Positions 18,312-27,659 are shown, counted from the first letter of the stretch. The stretch: DNA of 64,000 bases from Variovorax brevis (GCF_030317105.1 NZ_JASZYG010000003.1:682001-746000), one strand, 5' to 3'. Numbers and translations are program-made. The notes: generated by a model not told the origin, from the letters alone.

Positions 18312-19994
18312 TTAGCTGAAAAACTTTGCCGCGCTGATGAGCGTGCGGTAGACACCCCAGGCAAGGGGGATACCGACCGCGCCCCAGGCCAGCCACACCA
18401 TGACGGGGCTGGTCACGCCCGACTCGGTGGAAGCGCCACCCACTTCGAGCGAGATGGCTTTTTCGTGCGCCAGCTTCTTTTCACGCGCAAGCTCTTCCTC
18501 GCTCATGAAGTGCTTGTCCGCCACCGGACGCACCAGCAGATTGCAGATCAGGCCGATGACCAGCATGCCGACCAGGATGTACATGGTCTGGTTGTAGACC
18601 TGTTCGCGCGGGATGCCAAGGCCGAGCTGGTATTCGCGCATGTAGTTCACCACCACCGGGCCGAGGATGCCGGCCGTGGCCCATGCCGTGAGAAGGCGGC
18701 CATGGATGGCGCCCACCATCTGCGTGCCGAACAGGTCGGCCAAATAGGCCGGCACCGTGGCAAAGCCGCCACCGTACATCGACAGGATGACGCAGACTGC
18801 GCCCACGAAGAGCAGCTTGCTGCCCGCCGCGGCGGAACCCGGGATGCTCGCGTACAGGATGCCACCCAGGATGAAGAAGATCGTGTAGGTCAGCTTGCGA
18901 CCCAGCTTGTCCGACAAGCTGGCCCAGAAGAAGCGGCCGCCGATGTTGAAGAGCGACAGCAATGCCGCAAAGCCGCCCGCCACCGTCGCGATGGCGGCGA
19001 GTTGCGACTTGTCGAGCTCGCCGAACTTCTTGGCGACGCCGATCAGGTTGCCGCCGAACACTTCCTGCAGCATGGGCGAAGCCATGCCGATCACGCCGAT
19101 GCCTGCGCTGACGTTCATCGTCAGCACCATCCACACCAGCCAGAACTGCGGGATGCCCCAGACCTTCTTCACGTGCACGTGACGCTGCGTGATCATGGCG
19201 TTGGTTGCTTTCGCCACGGGCGGCGTCCAGCCCTTGGGCGTCCAGCCGGTGGCCGGCACGCGGTAGCCGAAGGCGCCGGCCATCATGAACACGAAGTAGA
19301 CGATGGCCATGACGACGAAGGTCTGCATCACGCCGACGTCGGTCGGGGTGGAGAAGTGCTTCATCAGGTCCACGGCAAGGGGCGAGCCGATCATCGCGCC
19401 GCCGCCAAAGCCCATGATCGCCATGCCGGTGGCCATGCCGCGACGGTCAGGAAACCACTTGATGAGCGTGCTCACGGGCGAGATGTAGCCCAGCCCCAGC
19501 CCGATGCCGCCGATCACCCCTGAGCCCAGGATCATCATCCAGAACTGGTGGGTGTGGATGCCCAGCGCCGAGAACAGCATGCCACCGCACCAGCACACCG
19601 CTGCCACGACACCCGCCTTGCGCGGGCCGGCGCGTTCGAGCCAGCCGCCCCACAACGCGGCCGCGCAACCCAGGAACACGAAAAAGAGGGTGTACATCCA
19701 GCCCAGCGTGGCGATGCGCCAGTCGCAGCCGGTGGCGAAGAGTTCTTCGATGAAACCCATGTCCCTGGGACATGCGGCGCCAACGCCTGCCGTGGTCAAT
19801 GCCTTCGACAAGGGCAACCAGAACACCGAGAAGCCGTAGGCCATGCCGATGCAAAGGTGGATCGCGAGTGCCGCGGGGGGAACCAGCCAACGGTTGAAGC
19901 CGGGGCCGGCAATGATGCGCGCCTTGTCGAGCAAGCCCGGCTGGCCGCCCACGAGGTCATCGCCGGTCAAGACGCCGGCAGAAGTACTAGCCAT
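18312..19994 (-). CDS. MFS antiporter, oxalate/formate (OxlT-like) family
   Basis: 560 aa inner-membrane transporter of the major facilitator superfamily with about 12 helices. MFS hallmarks: GWLERAGPRKAG after helix 2, IGGIGLGLGYISPVSTLIKWFPDRRGMATG (helices 4-5), and SDKLGRKLTYTIFF between helices 8 and 9. A long cytoplasmic loop lies at about residues 250-285. The OxlT subgroup exchanges oxalate for formate or carries related monocarboxylates. Placement upstream of a formate dehydrogenase supports formate or oxalate transport, but substrate is inferred. A C-terminal extra helix (VMVWLAWGAVGIPLAWGVY) is present. Confidence 0.87.
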   Translation of the reverse strand: MASTSAGVLTGDDLVGGQPGLLDKARIIAGPGFNRWLVPPAALAIHLCIGMAYGFSVFWLPLSKALTTAGVGAACPRDMGFIEELFATGCDWRIATLGWMYTLFFVFLGCAAALWGGWLERAGPRKAGVVAAVCWCGGMLFSALGIHTHQFWMMILGSGVIGGIGLGLGYISPVSTLIKWFPDRRGMATGMAIMGFGGGAMIGSPLAVDLMKHFSTPTDVGVMQTFVVMAIVYFVFMMAGAFGYRVPATGWTPKGWTPPVAKATNAMITQRHVHVKKVWGIPQFWLVWMVLTMNVSAGIGVIGMASPMLQEVFGGNLIGVAKKFGELDKSQLAAIATVAGGFAALLSLFNIGGRFFWASLSDKLGRKLTYTIFFILGGILYASIPGSAAAGSKLLFVGAVCVILSMYGGGFATVPAYLADLFGTQMVGAIHGRLLTAWATAGILGPVVVNYMREYQLGLGIPREQVYNQTMYILVGMLVIGLICNLLVRPVADKHFMSEEELAREKKLAHEKAISLEVGGASTESGVTSPVMVWLAWGAVGIPLAWGVYRTLISAAKFFS

Positions 19995-20050
19995 GAATGT
20001 TTACTCCAGTGTTGTTATTTGCAATGCCCCTCTATGGAGGCACGCGCAGT

Positions 20051-20081
20051 TTGACGTGATTTGTAACCAAACGTCAATCAC
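20051..20081. promoter_or_regulatory. Promoter/operator candidate upstream of the OxlT-like gene
   Basis: TTGACGT (20051-20057) and ACGTCAA (20071-20077) form an inverted repeat, overlapped by GTGAT...ATCAC. On the minus strand the second arm reads TTGACG as a possible -35 box, with a weak -10 about 17 bp on. It lies about 60-90 bp before the antiporter start and could bind a dimeric regulator. Confidence 0.4.
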
Positions 20082-20350
20082 TGGAGCATAGTCGAATGAC
20101 CCGGCTGCTTTGAACCCCAACGGGTGGGCGTTGGTCCGTCGTCGAAAAGACACGAACTTTCGTAATGTTGCGATGCGTGTCGACTTTTGCCTGTGGCCTG
20201 TGGCCTGTGCTGGTGTCGGGGGAGCGCCGCGGCAGGTGGTCTGCGGCGCGGGCTCATACCGGGGCGGTCGATGCTGCGCATCGACTGCACTCCGGTGCTC
20301 GGTCGCGGGGCGCGGTGCAGAACTCACTGCGCGCGCCTTCGGCGCGCTCC

Positions 20351-20694
20351 GTTCAAACAGCTGCACCGAGTCAGTTTACGAAGCGCGTGTCCTTCGGCAC
20401 GCGCCGCCCCGCGCCCTGCGCTCCTCGTCGCCCCGGAAATCGCCCGCGCCGCAGATCACCTGCCGCGGCTGGACACGACGTGCTTGTTCAAAGAGGGGAA
20501 AGGAACGCCGTCCCGCTATGGCCGTTGGAGCGCACGTTGCGGGCGTTGCACCCCCACACCGTTTCCAGAGCAAAGGCGCCTGCGGGCCCGGCGTGACGCG
20601 CCTCTGCGGCGCCGAGAAGCGCAGCGCGACCGGCCTGCACGCGTGCCGAAGGACACGCGTGCTTCGTGATCTGACTTGCCGCGGCTGTTTGAGC
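20351..20694. repeat. Long imperfect inverted repeat
   Basis: Left arm 20351-20403 and right arm 20640-20694 are near reverse complements. The best block is CGTGTCCTTCGGCACGCG against CGCGTGCCGAAGGACACG, and the outer ends are GTTCAAACAG against CTGTTTGAGC. The arms enclose about 236 bp. A second, perfect pair of 24 bp (20579-20602 and 20786-20809) interlocks with it. Confidence 0.85.
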
Positions 20695-20796
20695 AGAGTG
20701 AACGCAGTGAACGTCGCGAGTTCCGCGGCAGGCCGGGCGCGCGAGCATCGCAGGGAAGTCGGTGCGCAGCGCCGACCGCTGCAGTGGCGCGTCACG

Positions 20797-20931
20797 CCGG
20801 GCCCGCAGGTGCCTCTGCGTCGCGCGCAAACGAAGCAAACAACGGGCCCGCAGGTGCCCTTGCGTCGGGCGCGAACGCAGCAAACAACGGGCCCGCAGGC
20901 GCCTCGCGTGGGGCGCGAACGTCGCAAACAA
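20797..20931. repeat. 45-bp tandem repeat, three copies
   Basis: Units start at 20797, 20842 and 20887 (the third is 44 bp). Each contains CGGGCCCGCAGG near its start and ends in GCAAACA, with substitutions between copies. No spacer-like unique sequence, so not a CRISPR. Confidence 0.9.
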
Positions 20932-20974
20932 CGCCCCTTCCTGAAGAGGTATCAGTTCTCTCCAGCCAACGAAA

Positions 20975-22066
20975 TCAGGTGTTCTTGCTCACCGTGATCG
21001 TCGGAAACTTCGCCGTGAAGTCCTTGGCCGTTTCCGCAATGCCAACCGCCACGCGGCGCGCCACGGCCTTGTAGATGCCGGCCACTTCACCGTCAGGATC
21101 GGCCGCCACCGTCGGCTTGCCGCTGTCGGCTTGCAGGCGGATGTTGATGTCCAGCGGCAGCGCGCCGAGGTAGGCCATGTTGTATTCGGCCGCCATCTTC
21201 TTGCCCCCTTCGGCGCCGAAGATGTGTTCGACGTGGCCGCAGTTGGAGCACACGTGCACCGCCATGTTCTCGACGATGCCCAGGATCGGCACGCCGACCT
21301 TCTCGAACATCTTGATGCCCTTCCTGGCGTCTAGCAGCGCGATGTCTTGCGGCGTGGTGACGATGACCGCGCCCGTCATGGGCACGCGCTGCGACAGCGT
21401 GAGCTGGATGTCGCCGGTCCCGGGCGGCAGGTCGACGATGAGGTAGTCGAGGTCTTTCCAGTTGGTCTGGCGAAGCAATTGCTCCAGCGCCTGCGTGGCC
21501 ATGGGGCCGCGCCAGATCATGGCCTCATCCTGGTTGACCAGGAAGCCGATGGACATCACCTGCACGCCGTGGTTTTCCAGCGGCTCCATCGTCTTGCCGT
21601 CCACGCTCTCCGGGCGGCGGTCGATGCCCAGCATCATCGGCTGGCTGGGGCCGTAGATGTCTGCATCGAGCAGCCCGACGCTGGCGCCCTCAGCCGCCAG
21701 CGCCAGCGCGAGGTTGGCAGCCGTGGTGCTCTTGCCGACGCCCCCTTTGCCCGAGGCCACGGCGATGATGTTCTTGACGTTGGGCAGGAGCTGCACGCCG
21801 CGCTGGACCGCGTGGCTCACCACCTTGCTCGTGACGTTGGCGGTGACGGCCTTGACGCCCTCCACCGTCCGGGCTGCGGCAACGAGCGCGTCGCGCAGCG
21901 CCGGGATCTGGCTCTTGGCCGGATAGCCCAACTCGACGTCGAAAGACACTTCGCCGCCATTGACCAGCACGTTTTTCAACGACTTGGTGCTGACGAAATC
22001 CTTGCCGGTGTTGGGATCGAGAACTTGCTTGAGCGCCTGCGTGAGCGCTTCCTGTGTAACTGCCAT
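20975..22066 (-). CDS. apbC: Iron-sulfur cluster carrier ATPase ApbC/Mrp
   Basis: 363 aa cytoplasmic P-loop protein that binds and delivers Fe-S clusters to apoproteins. An N-terminal DUF59/MIP18-like domain (about residues 1-85) is followed by the Mrp ATPase: deviant Walker A SGKGGVGKSTTAANLALAL, Walker-like LLDADIYGPSQPMMLG, IVDLPPGTGDIQLTL, and the paired cluster cysteines in VCSNCGH. Length and domain order are normal. Formate dehydrogenase, ispH and other Fe-S proteins in the window are plausible clients, by inference. ATG start preceded by AGGAGTCACCC. Confidence 0.96.
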   Translation of the reverse strand: MAVTQEALTQALKQVLDPNTGKDFVSTKSLKNVLVNGGEVSFDVELGYPAKSQIPALRDALVAAARTVEGVKAVTANVTSKVVSHAVQRGVQLLPNVKNIIAVASGKGGVGKSTTAANLALALAAEGASVGLLDADIYGPSQPMMLGIDRRPESVDGKTMEPLENHGVQVMSIGFLVNQDEAMIWRGPMATQALEQLLRQTNWKDLDYLIVDLPPGTGDIQLTLSQRVPMTGAVIVTTPQDIALLDARKGIKMFEKVGVPILGIVENMAVHVCSNCGHVEHIFGAEGGKKMAAEYNMAYLGALPLDINIRLQADSGKPTVAADPDGEVAGIYKAVARRVAVGIAETAKDFTAKFPTITVSKNT

Positions 22067-22180
22067 GGGTGACTCCTGAATGGCAGCTAGTCTAGGGCTT
22101 GTGAATGAAGGTATCCGCGGACGCCGGGTGCCGACCGTTGCAACAAGGGGACATTGCGGGCAGCCCTCGAGGGCTGCAGA

Positions 22181-22627
22181 TCAACGACCCACGTTCGCCT
22201 GAACCCAGCGCACGATGTCCGCTGCCCCCATCGCGCCGGCTTGCCGGGCCACCTCCCGGCCGCCCCTGAACAAGGCCAGCGTGGGGATGCTGCGAATGTT
22301 GAAACGGGTGCCCAGGGCCGGCACCGCCTCGGTGTCCACCTTGGCCAAGCGCATCTTCGGTTCAAGCTGGGCCGCGGCCTGTTCATAGGCCGGCGCCATC
22401 TGGCGACACGGACCGCACCACGGCGCCCAGAAATCGACGAGCACCGGAATCTCGTTGCGCCCGATGTGCCGATCGAAGGCCGCTTGATCCAGCGCCGTCG
22501 AATGGCCGGTGAAGAGCGCTTGGTGGCACTTGCCGCAGTCAGGCGCGCTGCCGAGCTGCGCAGCCTGCACGCGGTTGGTGGTATGGCAATGGGGGCACAC
22601 GATGTGCAGCGGCGACGTGTCGTTCAT
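22181..22627 (-). CDS. trxC: Thioredoxin TrxC (thioredoxin 2)
   Basis: 148 aa thioredoxin with an N-terminal zinc finger. The zinc cysteines are CPHC and CGKC within the first 35 residues, and the redox site is WAPWCGPCRQMAP. Cis-proline in RSIPTLALF. It reduces cytoplasmic disulfides using thioredoxin reductase and is usually an oxidative-stress form. The 113-bp gap to apbC holds no other gene. Confidence 0.95.
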   Translation of the reverse strand: MNDTSPLHIVCPHCHTTNRVQAAQLGSAPDCGKCHQALFTGHSTALDQAAFDRHIGRNEIPVLVDFWAPWCGPCRQMAPAYEQAAAQLEPKMRLAKVDTEAVPALGTRFNIRSIPTLALFRGGREVARQAGAMGAADIVRWVQANVGR

Positions 22628-22696
22628 GGCGCTGAACTGGGGCCGCCGACCCGAAAATCAAGTCGCCGCCCCGCGCGTGCAACAGCCCCCACCCAC

Positions 22697-24034
22697 CTAC
22701 TTGATGGCCGGCGACTTCTTTTGCGCGCCGACGACGAGCACCAGCAACGCGCCGCACACCAGGTAGGCCACCATCACGACATACATGCTGGCCGTGCCGC
22801 TGCCGGTCGCCTTGGTGATGGCCGCGTTGATCGACGGGCTCACGGCCGGTCCGAACGCGCCCAGGCTGCTGATGAATGCAATGCCGCCGGCGGCAGACGA
22901 CTTGGGCAGGTAGGAGGAGACGGCCGTCCAGAACAGCGGCGTGGCACCCGCCATGCCGATCATCGCCACCGACAGCGCAGCAAGAGAGCCGACGAGATTG
23001 CCGGTGGTCACGGTCGTCAGCCCCAGACCGATGGCGGCCAGCAGGGTGCACACCATGTAGTGCATGCGGCGTTCACCGGTCCTGTCGGAGTTGCGGCCGA
23101 TGAACACCATCCCGACCACGGCGATCGCGTTGGGAATGGCGGCCAGCAAGCCCACCATCAGGACGTCCTTGACGCCCCAGCTCTGGATCAGCGTGGGCGT
23201 CCAGAAAATGATCGTGTAGGCACAACCGAGCAGCAGGAAGTACGACAGCGCAAACACATAGACCTTCGGATCGCGCATCACCTGGCCGAACGAGTGGCCT
23301 CCGTTGGTGCCGGTGTCGACGTCCATTTCGAGGTTGTAGTGCAGCAGGTTCTTCTCTGACGCACTGAGCCACTTGGCCTGCGCCGGCTTGTCGTCCAGCC
23401 ACAGGAACACCAGAACGCCCAGGATCGCAGCGGGCACGCCCTGCGTCAGGAAGAGCCATTGCCAGCCGTGCCAGCCGTTCCACCCATCCATGTATTTCAG
23501 GGTGGCGCCGGAGATCGGCCCCGCCACCACGCTGATCAGCATGGTCGCCGACATGAAGATCGCGATCACCTGGCCACGCCGGATCGACGGATACCAGTAG
23601 GTGAAGTAAAGGATGACGCCAGGAAAGAAGCCCGCCTCGCATGCCCCAAGGATGAAGCGGACGATGTAGAACTGTGTGGGCGTCGTGACGTACATCATTC
23701 CCGCGGCGCAGATCCCCCACAGCACCATGATGCGCAGCATGGTCTTGCGCGCGCCGATTTTCGTCAGCATCAGGTTGCTCGGGACTTCGAAGATCAGGTA
23801 GCCGACGAAGAACATGCCGGCGCCCAGCGCGTAGACCTCGTTGCTCCAGGGCAGCGTCTGCTTCATCCCCAATTGCGCGTAGCCGATGTTGACCCGGTCG
23901 AGGTACGCGATCATGTAAGAGATCAGCAAGATGGGCAGGAGTCGCCAACCCACCTTCTTGTACAAGGCATCCACTCTTCCGAGTTCGGCTGGCGTCGGCT
24001 GGGTCGCCGACCCTACTGTCACACTTGTGTTCAC
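22697..24034 (-). CDS. MFS transporter, anion:cation symporter (ACS) family
   Basis: 445 aa inner-membrane carrier with about 12 helices. ACS signatures: ISYMIAYLDRVNIGYAQLGM in helix 1, GYLIFEVPSNLMLTKIGARK (helix 2-3 loop) and ILGACEAGFFPGVILYFTYW. Members take up tartrate, glucarate, phthalate, hydroxyphenylacetate and similar anions; substrate is unknown here. The GTG start (24032-24034) follows AAGGAGACGAACCA. It lies on the same strand as the amine oxidase cluster but is separated from the aldehyde dehydrogenase by about 570 bp. Confidence 0.9.
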   Translation of the reverse strand: MNTSVTVGSATQPTPAELGRVDALYKKVGWRLLPILLISYMIAYLDRVNIGYAQLGMKQTLPWSNEVYALGAGMFFVGYLIFEVPSNLMLTKIGARKTMLRIMVLWGICAAGMMYVTTPTQFYIVRFILGACEAGFFPGVILYFTYWYPSIRRGQVIAIFMSATMLISVVAGPISGATLKYMDGWNGWHGWQWLFLTQGVPAAILGVLVFLWLDDKPAQAKWLSASEKNLLHYNLEMDVDTGTNGGHSFGQVMRDPKVYVFALSYFLLLGCAYTIIFWTPTLIQSWGVKDVLMVGLLAAIPNAIAVVGMVFIGRNSDRTGERRMHYMVCTLLAAIGLGLTTVTTGNLVGSLAALSVAMIGMAGATPLFWTAVSSYLPKSSAAGGIAFISSLGAFGPAVSPSINAAITKATGSGTASMYVVMVAYLVCGALLVLVVGAQKKSPAIK

Positions 24035-24603
24035 TGGTTCGTCTCCTTGAGTTTGTGCCGCTCCGCAGCGGTCGTTTTGACAGGGCGCGGGATTGCCGCC
24101 CGTGAATTTCTGCCTGCTGTGGCCTCAAGGTGCTGCCCGGTGCATGCGCGCATGCGGCAGCGCAGTCCGATCGAGGGACTGCAAGGGCCTGAGGCGGCTC
24201 CGTGCTGGAGCTGCAATTCGGTGTTCGGGGCGGTCGCGCCTAGGCCCGTCGGGCACGTCGCCTGTGCGGCGATCTGGCGATCTGCAATGACTGGAGGTGC
24301 TGGGGGATTTCAGCCGGGCGGCTGATGGCGAGGCCTTGCCGGAAGGCTCGCTGCTTCGGCAACGCTTGATCGGCAGTCTTCGACGACTGCGACAAACGGC
24401 CCACGATTTGCTCGTTCATACCTGGCTCCCTGTCTCACTTATTGTTCTGGACGAGGCGTCCCCCCGACCGCAGCGGATGGTAGGGACGCTGGAAGAATCA
24501 CGCAATCGCTTGGTGCGTATCAAGTCCCGCTGGTGACAGTCAGACGGAACTCACCCGAGACGCGGGCATCCCTGCCCGCGCCTCCTTCCCGAAGCGGACG
24601 GCC
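24035..24603. other. Gene-poor gap between the ACS transporter and aldehyde dehydrogenase
   Basis: 569 bp without a convincing gene. A minus-strand frame at 24240-24419 (59 codons, starting MNEQIVGRLSQSS) has a ribosome-site-like GGGAGCC before its ATG, and a plus-strand frame ends at 24536 with ESRNRLVRIKSRW. Neither was recognised; one may be a decayed gene. The leader of the ACS transporter gene must also lie here. Confidence 0.5.
24561..24580 (-). terminator. Hairpin after the aldehyde dehydrogenase gene
   Basis: CGCGGGCA (24561-24568), loop TCCC, TGCCCGCG (24573-24580): perfect 8-bp stem 23 bp past the stop on the minus strand, without a T-run. Confidence 0.5.
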
Positions 24604-26010
24604 TCAGGCGAAGATCACTTGCCCGTTGGTGTATTCCTTGAGGCCATCTTCCGTGAACTCCACGCCGATGCCCGAGGACTTGACGCCGCCAAAAGGCGCG
24701 TTGGGCTGGAGGGCACCGTGCTTGTTGATCCACACCGAGCCGGTTTCCATGCGCGCAGCAACGCGCTTGGCATGCTCGATGTCGCTCGACCACACCGATC
24801 CGCCCAAGCCGTTTTCACTCTGGTTGGCCGCGCGGATCGCCTCGTTGACGTCGGTGTAGCGAATCACCGGCAACGCGGGGCCGAACTGCTCTTCGTCCAC
24901 CAGTGCGTCGCCGTTCTTGAGCCCGGCCACGATGGTGGCGGGATAGAACAGGCCGTCGGCCGGCTCGCCGCCGATGAGCACATCACCCTTTTTCTTCGCG
25001 TCGGCCACCAGGCGCGACACGATGTCGAACTGGGCACGGTTTTGCACCGGGCCCAGCAGGCTCGTTTCGTCCATGCCGTCGCCCATGCGAATGTTGCGCG
25101 CAAAAGAAACGAGGTGCTCGCAAACGTCGTCATGGATGCTGTCGTGCACGTACAGGCGCTTCATCGCCGCGCAGGTCTGGCCGTTGTTGATGAAGCCGCC
25201 CCAGAAGAGCCCTTCGGCGATGGCCTTCGGGTTGGCGTCGGGCAGCACGATGCCGGCATCGTTGCCGCCGAGTTCCAGCGTCAGCCGCTTGAGCGTCTGC
25301 GCGGCCGAGGCCATGACACGCTTGCCAGTGCCGGTGGAACCCGTGAAGACGATCTTGCGGATGTCGGGATGCGCCGACATCTCGGCGCCGAGGTTGGAGG
25401 TCGAATCGTCGCAGCTCACACTGTTGAACACGCCGGCCGGCAGCACTTCGTTGAGCAGTTCGACCATGCGCAGCGTGGCCAGCGGCGTGTTGGGCGATGG
25501 CTTGATGACCACCGTGTTGCCGGTGCGCAATGCGGGCAGCACGTGCCACACGGCGATGAGCACCGGGTAGTTCCACGGCGTGATGGAGCCCACCACACCC
25601 AGGGGTCGGCGATGCAGTTCGATGCGACCCTGCTCGTTGTCCTGCAGCGTGCGCATCGGCAGCGACAACCCGGCCGTGTAGCCCGACCATGCACCCGCGC
25701 CGCCCACTTCGAAGCGCGAACCCAGTCCGTTGAGCGGCTTGCCCTGCTCTTGCGTGATGAGCGCGGCAAGTTCCTCGGCGTGGGCATTGATCTTGTTGGT
25801 GACGGCCATGCAGGCCTCGGCCAGCTCCGCATCGGACTTTTGCGACCAGCTCTCGAAGGCCGACTTGGCCGCTGCCACGGCGGCGTCGAGATCGGCGCGC
25901 GAGCCGTTGGGGGCGGTGCCGATCACCTGCCCGGTCGACGGGTTGCGAACGTCGAATCTCGCGTTGCCTGCGACGGCGCGACCGCCGATGGTCATGTTGG
26001 CTTGATGCAT
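24604..26010 (-). CDS. NAD(P)-dependent aldehyde dehydrogenase
   Basis: 468 aa ALDH-superfamily enzyme oxidising an aldehyde to its acid. Visible: PWNYPVLIAVWHVLPALRTGNTVVIKPSPNTP (cofactor Lys), FTGSTGTGKRVM, catalytic Glu in LELGGNDAGIV, catalytic Cys in NNGQTCAAMKR, and EEQFGPALPVI near the C terminus. The start has a clear ribosome site (CCAAGGAGAAG). It is 54 bp downstream of the amidase on the same strand, so it probably handles the aldehyde made by the amine oxidase (as FeaB does for phenylacetaldehyde), an inference from context. Confidence 0.92.
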   Translation of the reverse strand: MHQANMTIGGRAVAGNARFDVRNPSTGQVIGTAPNGSRADLDAAVAAAKSAFESWSQKSDAELAEACMAVTNKINAHAEELAALITQEQGKPLNGLGSRFEVGGAGAWSGYTAGLSLPMRTLQDNEQGRIELHRRPLGVVGSITPWNYPVLIAVWHVLPALRTGNTVVIKPSPNTPLATLRMVELLNEVLPAGVFNSVSCDDSTSNLGAEMSAHPDIRKIVFTGSTGTGKRVMASAAQTLKRLTLELGGNDAGIVLPDANPKAIAEGLFWGGFINNGQTCAAMKRLYVHDSIHDDVCEHLVSFARNIRMGDGMDETSLLGPVQNRAQFDIVSRLVADAKKKGDVLIGGEPADGLFYPATIVAGLKNGDALVDEEQFGPALPVIRYTDVNEAIRAANQSENGLGGSVWSSDIEHAKRVAARMETGSVWINKHGALQPNAPFGGVKSSGIGVEFTEDGLKEYTNGQVIFA

Positions 26011-26064
26011 GTTGTGTCTTCTCCTTGGATCTTGGTAAAAGTAATACTTAAGTAAACAGCCGTA

Positions 26065-27639
26065 CTAGGATAACAGCGGGCTGCGGCGTGCCGTGTAGCC
26101 GCTGGCTTGCTCGTAGGCATGACCGATCTGAAGCACCGAAAGATCGGCCTGGGCTTTGCCCATGACCTGCAGGCCCATGGGCAACCCGCTTGGCCCGAAG
26201 CCCGCCGGCACGCTCAGCGCCGGCACACCCGCCAGCGTGCCGCCCACCACCACTTCCATCCAGCGGTGGTAGGTGTCCATGGCCTTGCCGTTGATGCTCT
26301 TGGGCCAGTCGAGCTTGGCGTCGAAGGGGAACACCTGGGCGGAAGGCAGCACGAGATAGTCGAAGCGCTCGTACAGCTTGTTGAGTGCCTGGTACCACGC
26401 CGAGCGATCGGCCGAGGCCTTGTACACATCGCGGCCGCTGAGCTTCAGGCCGTTTTCGATTTCCCACACGGCTTCGGGCTTCATCATGGCGCGCAGCTTC
26501 GGGTCGTCGTATAGCCCGCCCGCCACACCGGCCAGGAGGAAGCCGCGCATGGTCAGCCAGGTCGCCCAAAGCTTTTCCATCGGGAAGTCGGGCTGCACGG
26601 CCTCGACCTTGCAGCCGATGGTCTCGAAATGCTTCAGCGCGGCGGTGCAGGTTTCCATGACGCCCGGCTCCATCGGCAGGTAGCCGTTGTAGTCGCCGAG
26701 CCAGCCCACGCGGGCGCCCTTGAAGTCCCTGGCCAGTGGCTTGGCGAACACGGCCGCGTCCTGATCGATGGACAGCGGCGTGCGCGCATCGAAACCGGCC
26801 TGCACCGACAGCAGCATCGACAGGTCCTGCACGGTGCGGCCCATCGGCCCTTCGTAGCCCAACTGCTGGATGAACACTTCGCTGGTCGGGCCGAAGGGCA
26901 CGCGCCCGAACGAAGGACGGAAACCGAAGACGTTGTTCCAGCCGGCCGGATTGCGCAGCGACCCCATCATGTCGCTGCCATCGGCCACGGGCAGCATGTC
27001 CAGCGCGAGCGCCACCGCCGCGCCGCCGCTGCTGCCGCCGGCGCTCTTGGTCACATCGTATGCGTTGGTGGTCGTTCCGAACACCGTGTTGTAGGTGTGC
27101 GAGCCCAAGCCGAATTCCGGCGTGTTGGTCTTGCCGACCAGCACCACGCCCGACTTGCGAACACGCTCGACGATGATCGAATCCGCCTTCGGCACGTTGT
27201 TCTTGAGGATGGGCGAGCCCTGCGTCGTGAGGATGCCCGCCGTGTTCGTCAGGTCCTTGGGCGCCTGCGGAAAGCCATGCATCCAGCCGACGCGCTGGCC
27301 GCCCTTGATCGCGCTCGCCAACTGGGTGTCGCGCTCGGCCGCCTGTGCCATCAAGCCGTCGCGTGCTTGCACGGAAACGATGGCATTGACCTTCGGGTTG
27401 AGCCGGTCGATCTGCCCGAGGTAAGCCGTCATCACTTCGACGCACGACACGCTGCGTGAGTGGATGGCCTTGGACAGCTGCACCGCATTCCATCCAGTGA
27501 TCTCGTTGGGCCGGGCGGCCGCGTGGGCCGATGCCGCAACCGCCGTGAGCGGTGCAGCGAGCACGGCCGCGCCCATCTTGAGGAATTCGCGGCGGTCGCT
27601 ACCGCCTGCCAGTGCTGACTGGCCTTGTGCTTCTTGCAT
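26065..27639 (-). CDS. Tat-exported amidase (amidase signature family)
   Basis: 524 aa hydrolase of the amidase signature family, cutting an amide to acid and ammonia. The N terminus is a twin-arginine signal (SDRREFLKMGAAVLAAPLTA), so it should act in the periplasm. The Ser-cisSer-Lys set is visible as Lys in APKDLTNTAG, the Ser-Gly stretch KSAGGSSGGAAVALA and the nucleophile Ser in GSDMMGSLRNP. The usual Thr-Gly before the nucleophile is Met-Met, a mild variation. Start ATG at 27637-27639 puts the signal at the N terminus; 20 bp downstream of the amine oxidase stop. The aryl or alkyl amide substrate is not known. Confidence 0.9.
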   Translation of the reverse strand: MQEAQGQSALAGGSDRREFLKMGAAVLAAPLTAVAASAHAAARPNEITGWNAVQLSKAIHSRSVSCVEVMTAYLGQIDRLNPKVNAIVSVQARDGLMAQAAERDTQLASAIKGGQRVGWMHGFPQAPKDLTNTAGILTTQGSPILKNNVPKADSIIVERVRKSGVVLVGKTNTPEFGLGSHTYNTVFGTTTNAYDVTKSAGGSSGGAAVALALDMLPVADGSDMMGSLRNPAGWNNVFGFRPSFGRVPFGPTSEVFIQQLGYEGPMGRTVQDLSMLLSVQAGFDARTPLSIDQDAAVFAKPLARDFKGARVGWLGDYNGYLPMEPGVMETCTAALKHFETIGCKVEAVQPDFPMEKLWATWLTMRGFLLAGVAGGLYDDPKLRAMMKPEAVWEIENGLKLSGRDVYKASADRSAWYQALNKLYERFDYLVLPSAQVFPFDAKLDWPKSINGKAMDTYHRWMEVVVGGTLAGVPALSVPAGFGPSGLPMGLQVMGKAQADLSVLQIGHAYEQASGYTARRSPLLS

Positions 27640-27659
27640 GGGAGCTCCTGAAGTTGATG

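Larger units (their letters stand above)
20082..20974. other. Gene-free repeat mosaic between the OxlT-like gene and apbC
   Basis: About 900 bp with no convincing gene. Open frames exist on both strands but translate into Arg/Cys/Pro-rich low-complexity sequence that follows the repeats. The stretch contains long inverted repeats (20351-20403 with 20640-20694; 20579-20602 with 20786-20809), a GCCGCGG...CCGCGGC stem (about 20678-20729), GAACGCAGTGAACGTCGCGAG-type short repeats, and a 45-bp tandem array. Confidence 0.75.

Noticed and set aside
20797..20931. CRISPR-like array
   Set aside because: Repeats are contiguous with no spacers and no cas genes occur.
20110..20997. Plus and minus open frames of 180-295 residues in the repeat mosaic
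   Set aside because: Their translations follow the DNA repeats on both strands and show Arg/Cys/Pro bias; the plus frame also runs into the apbC gene.
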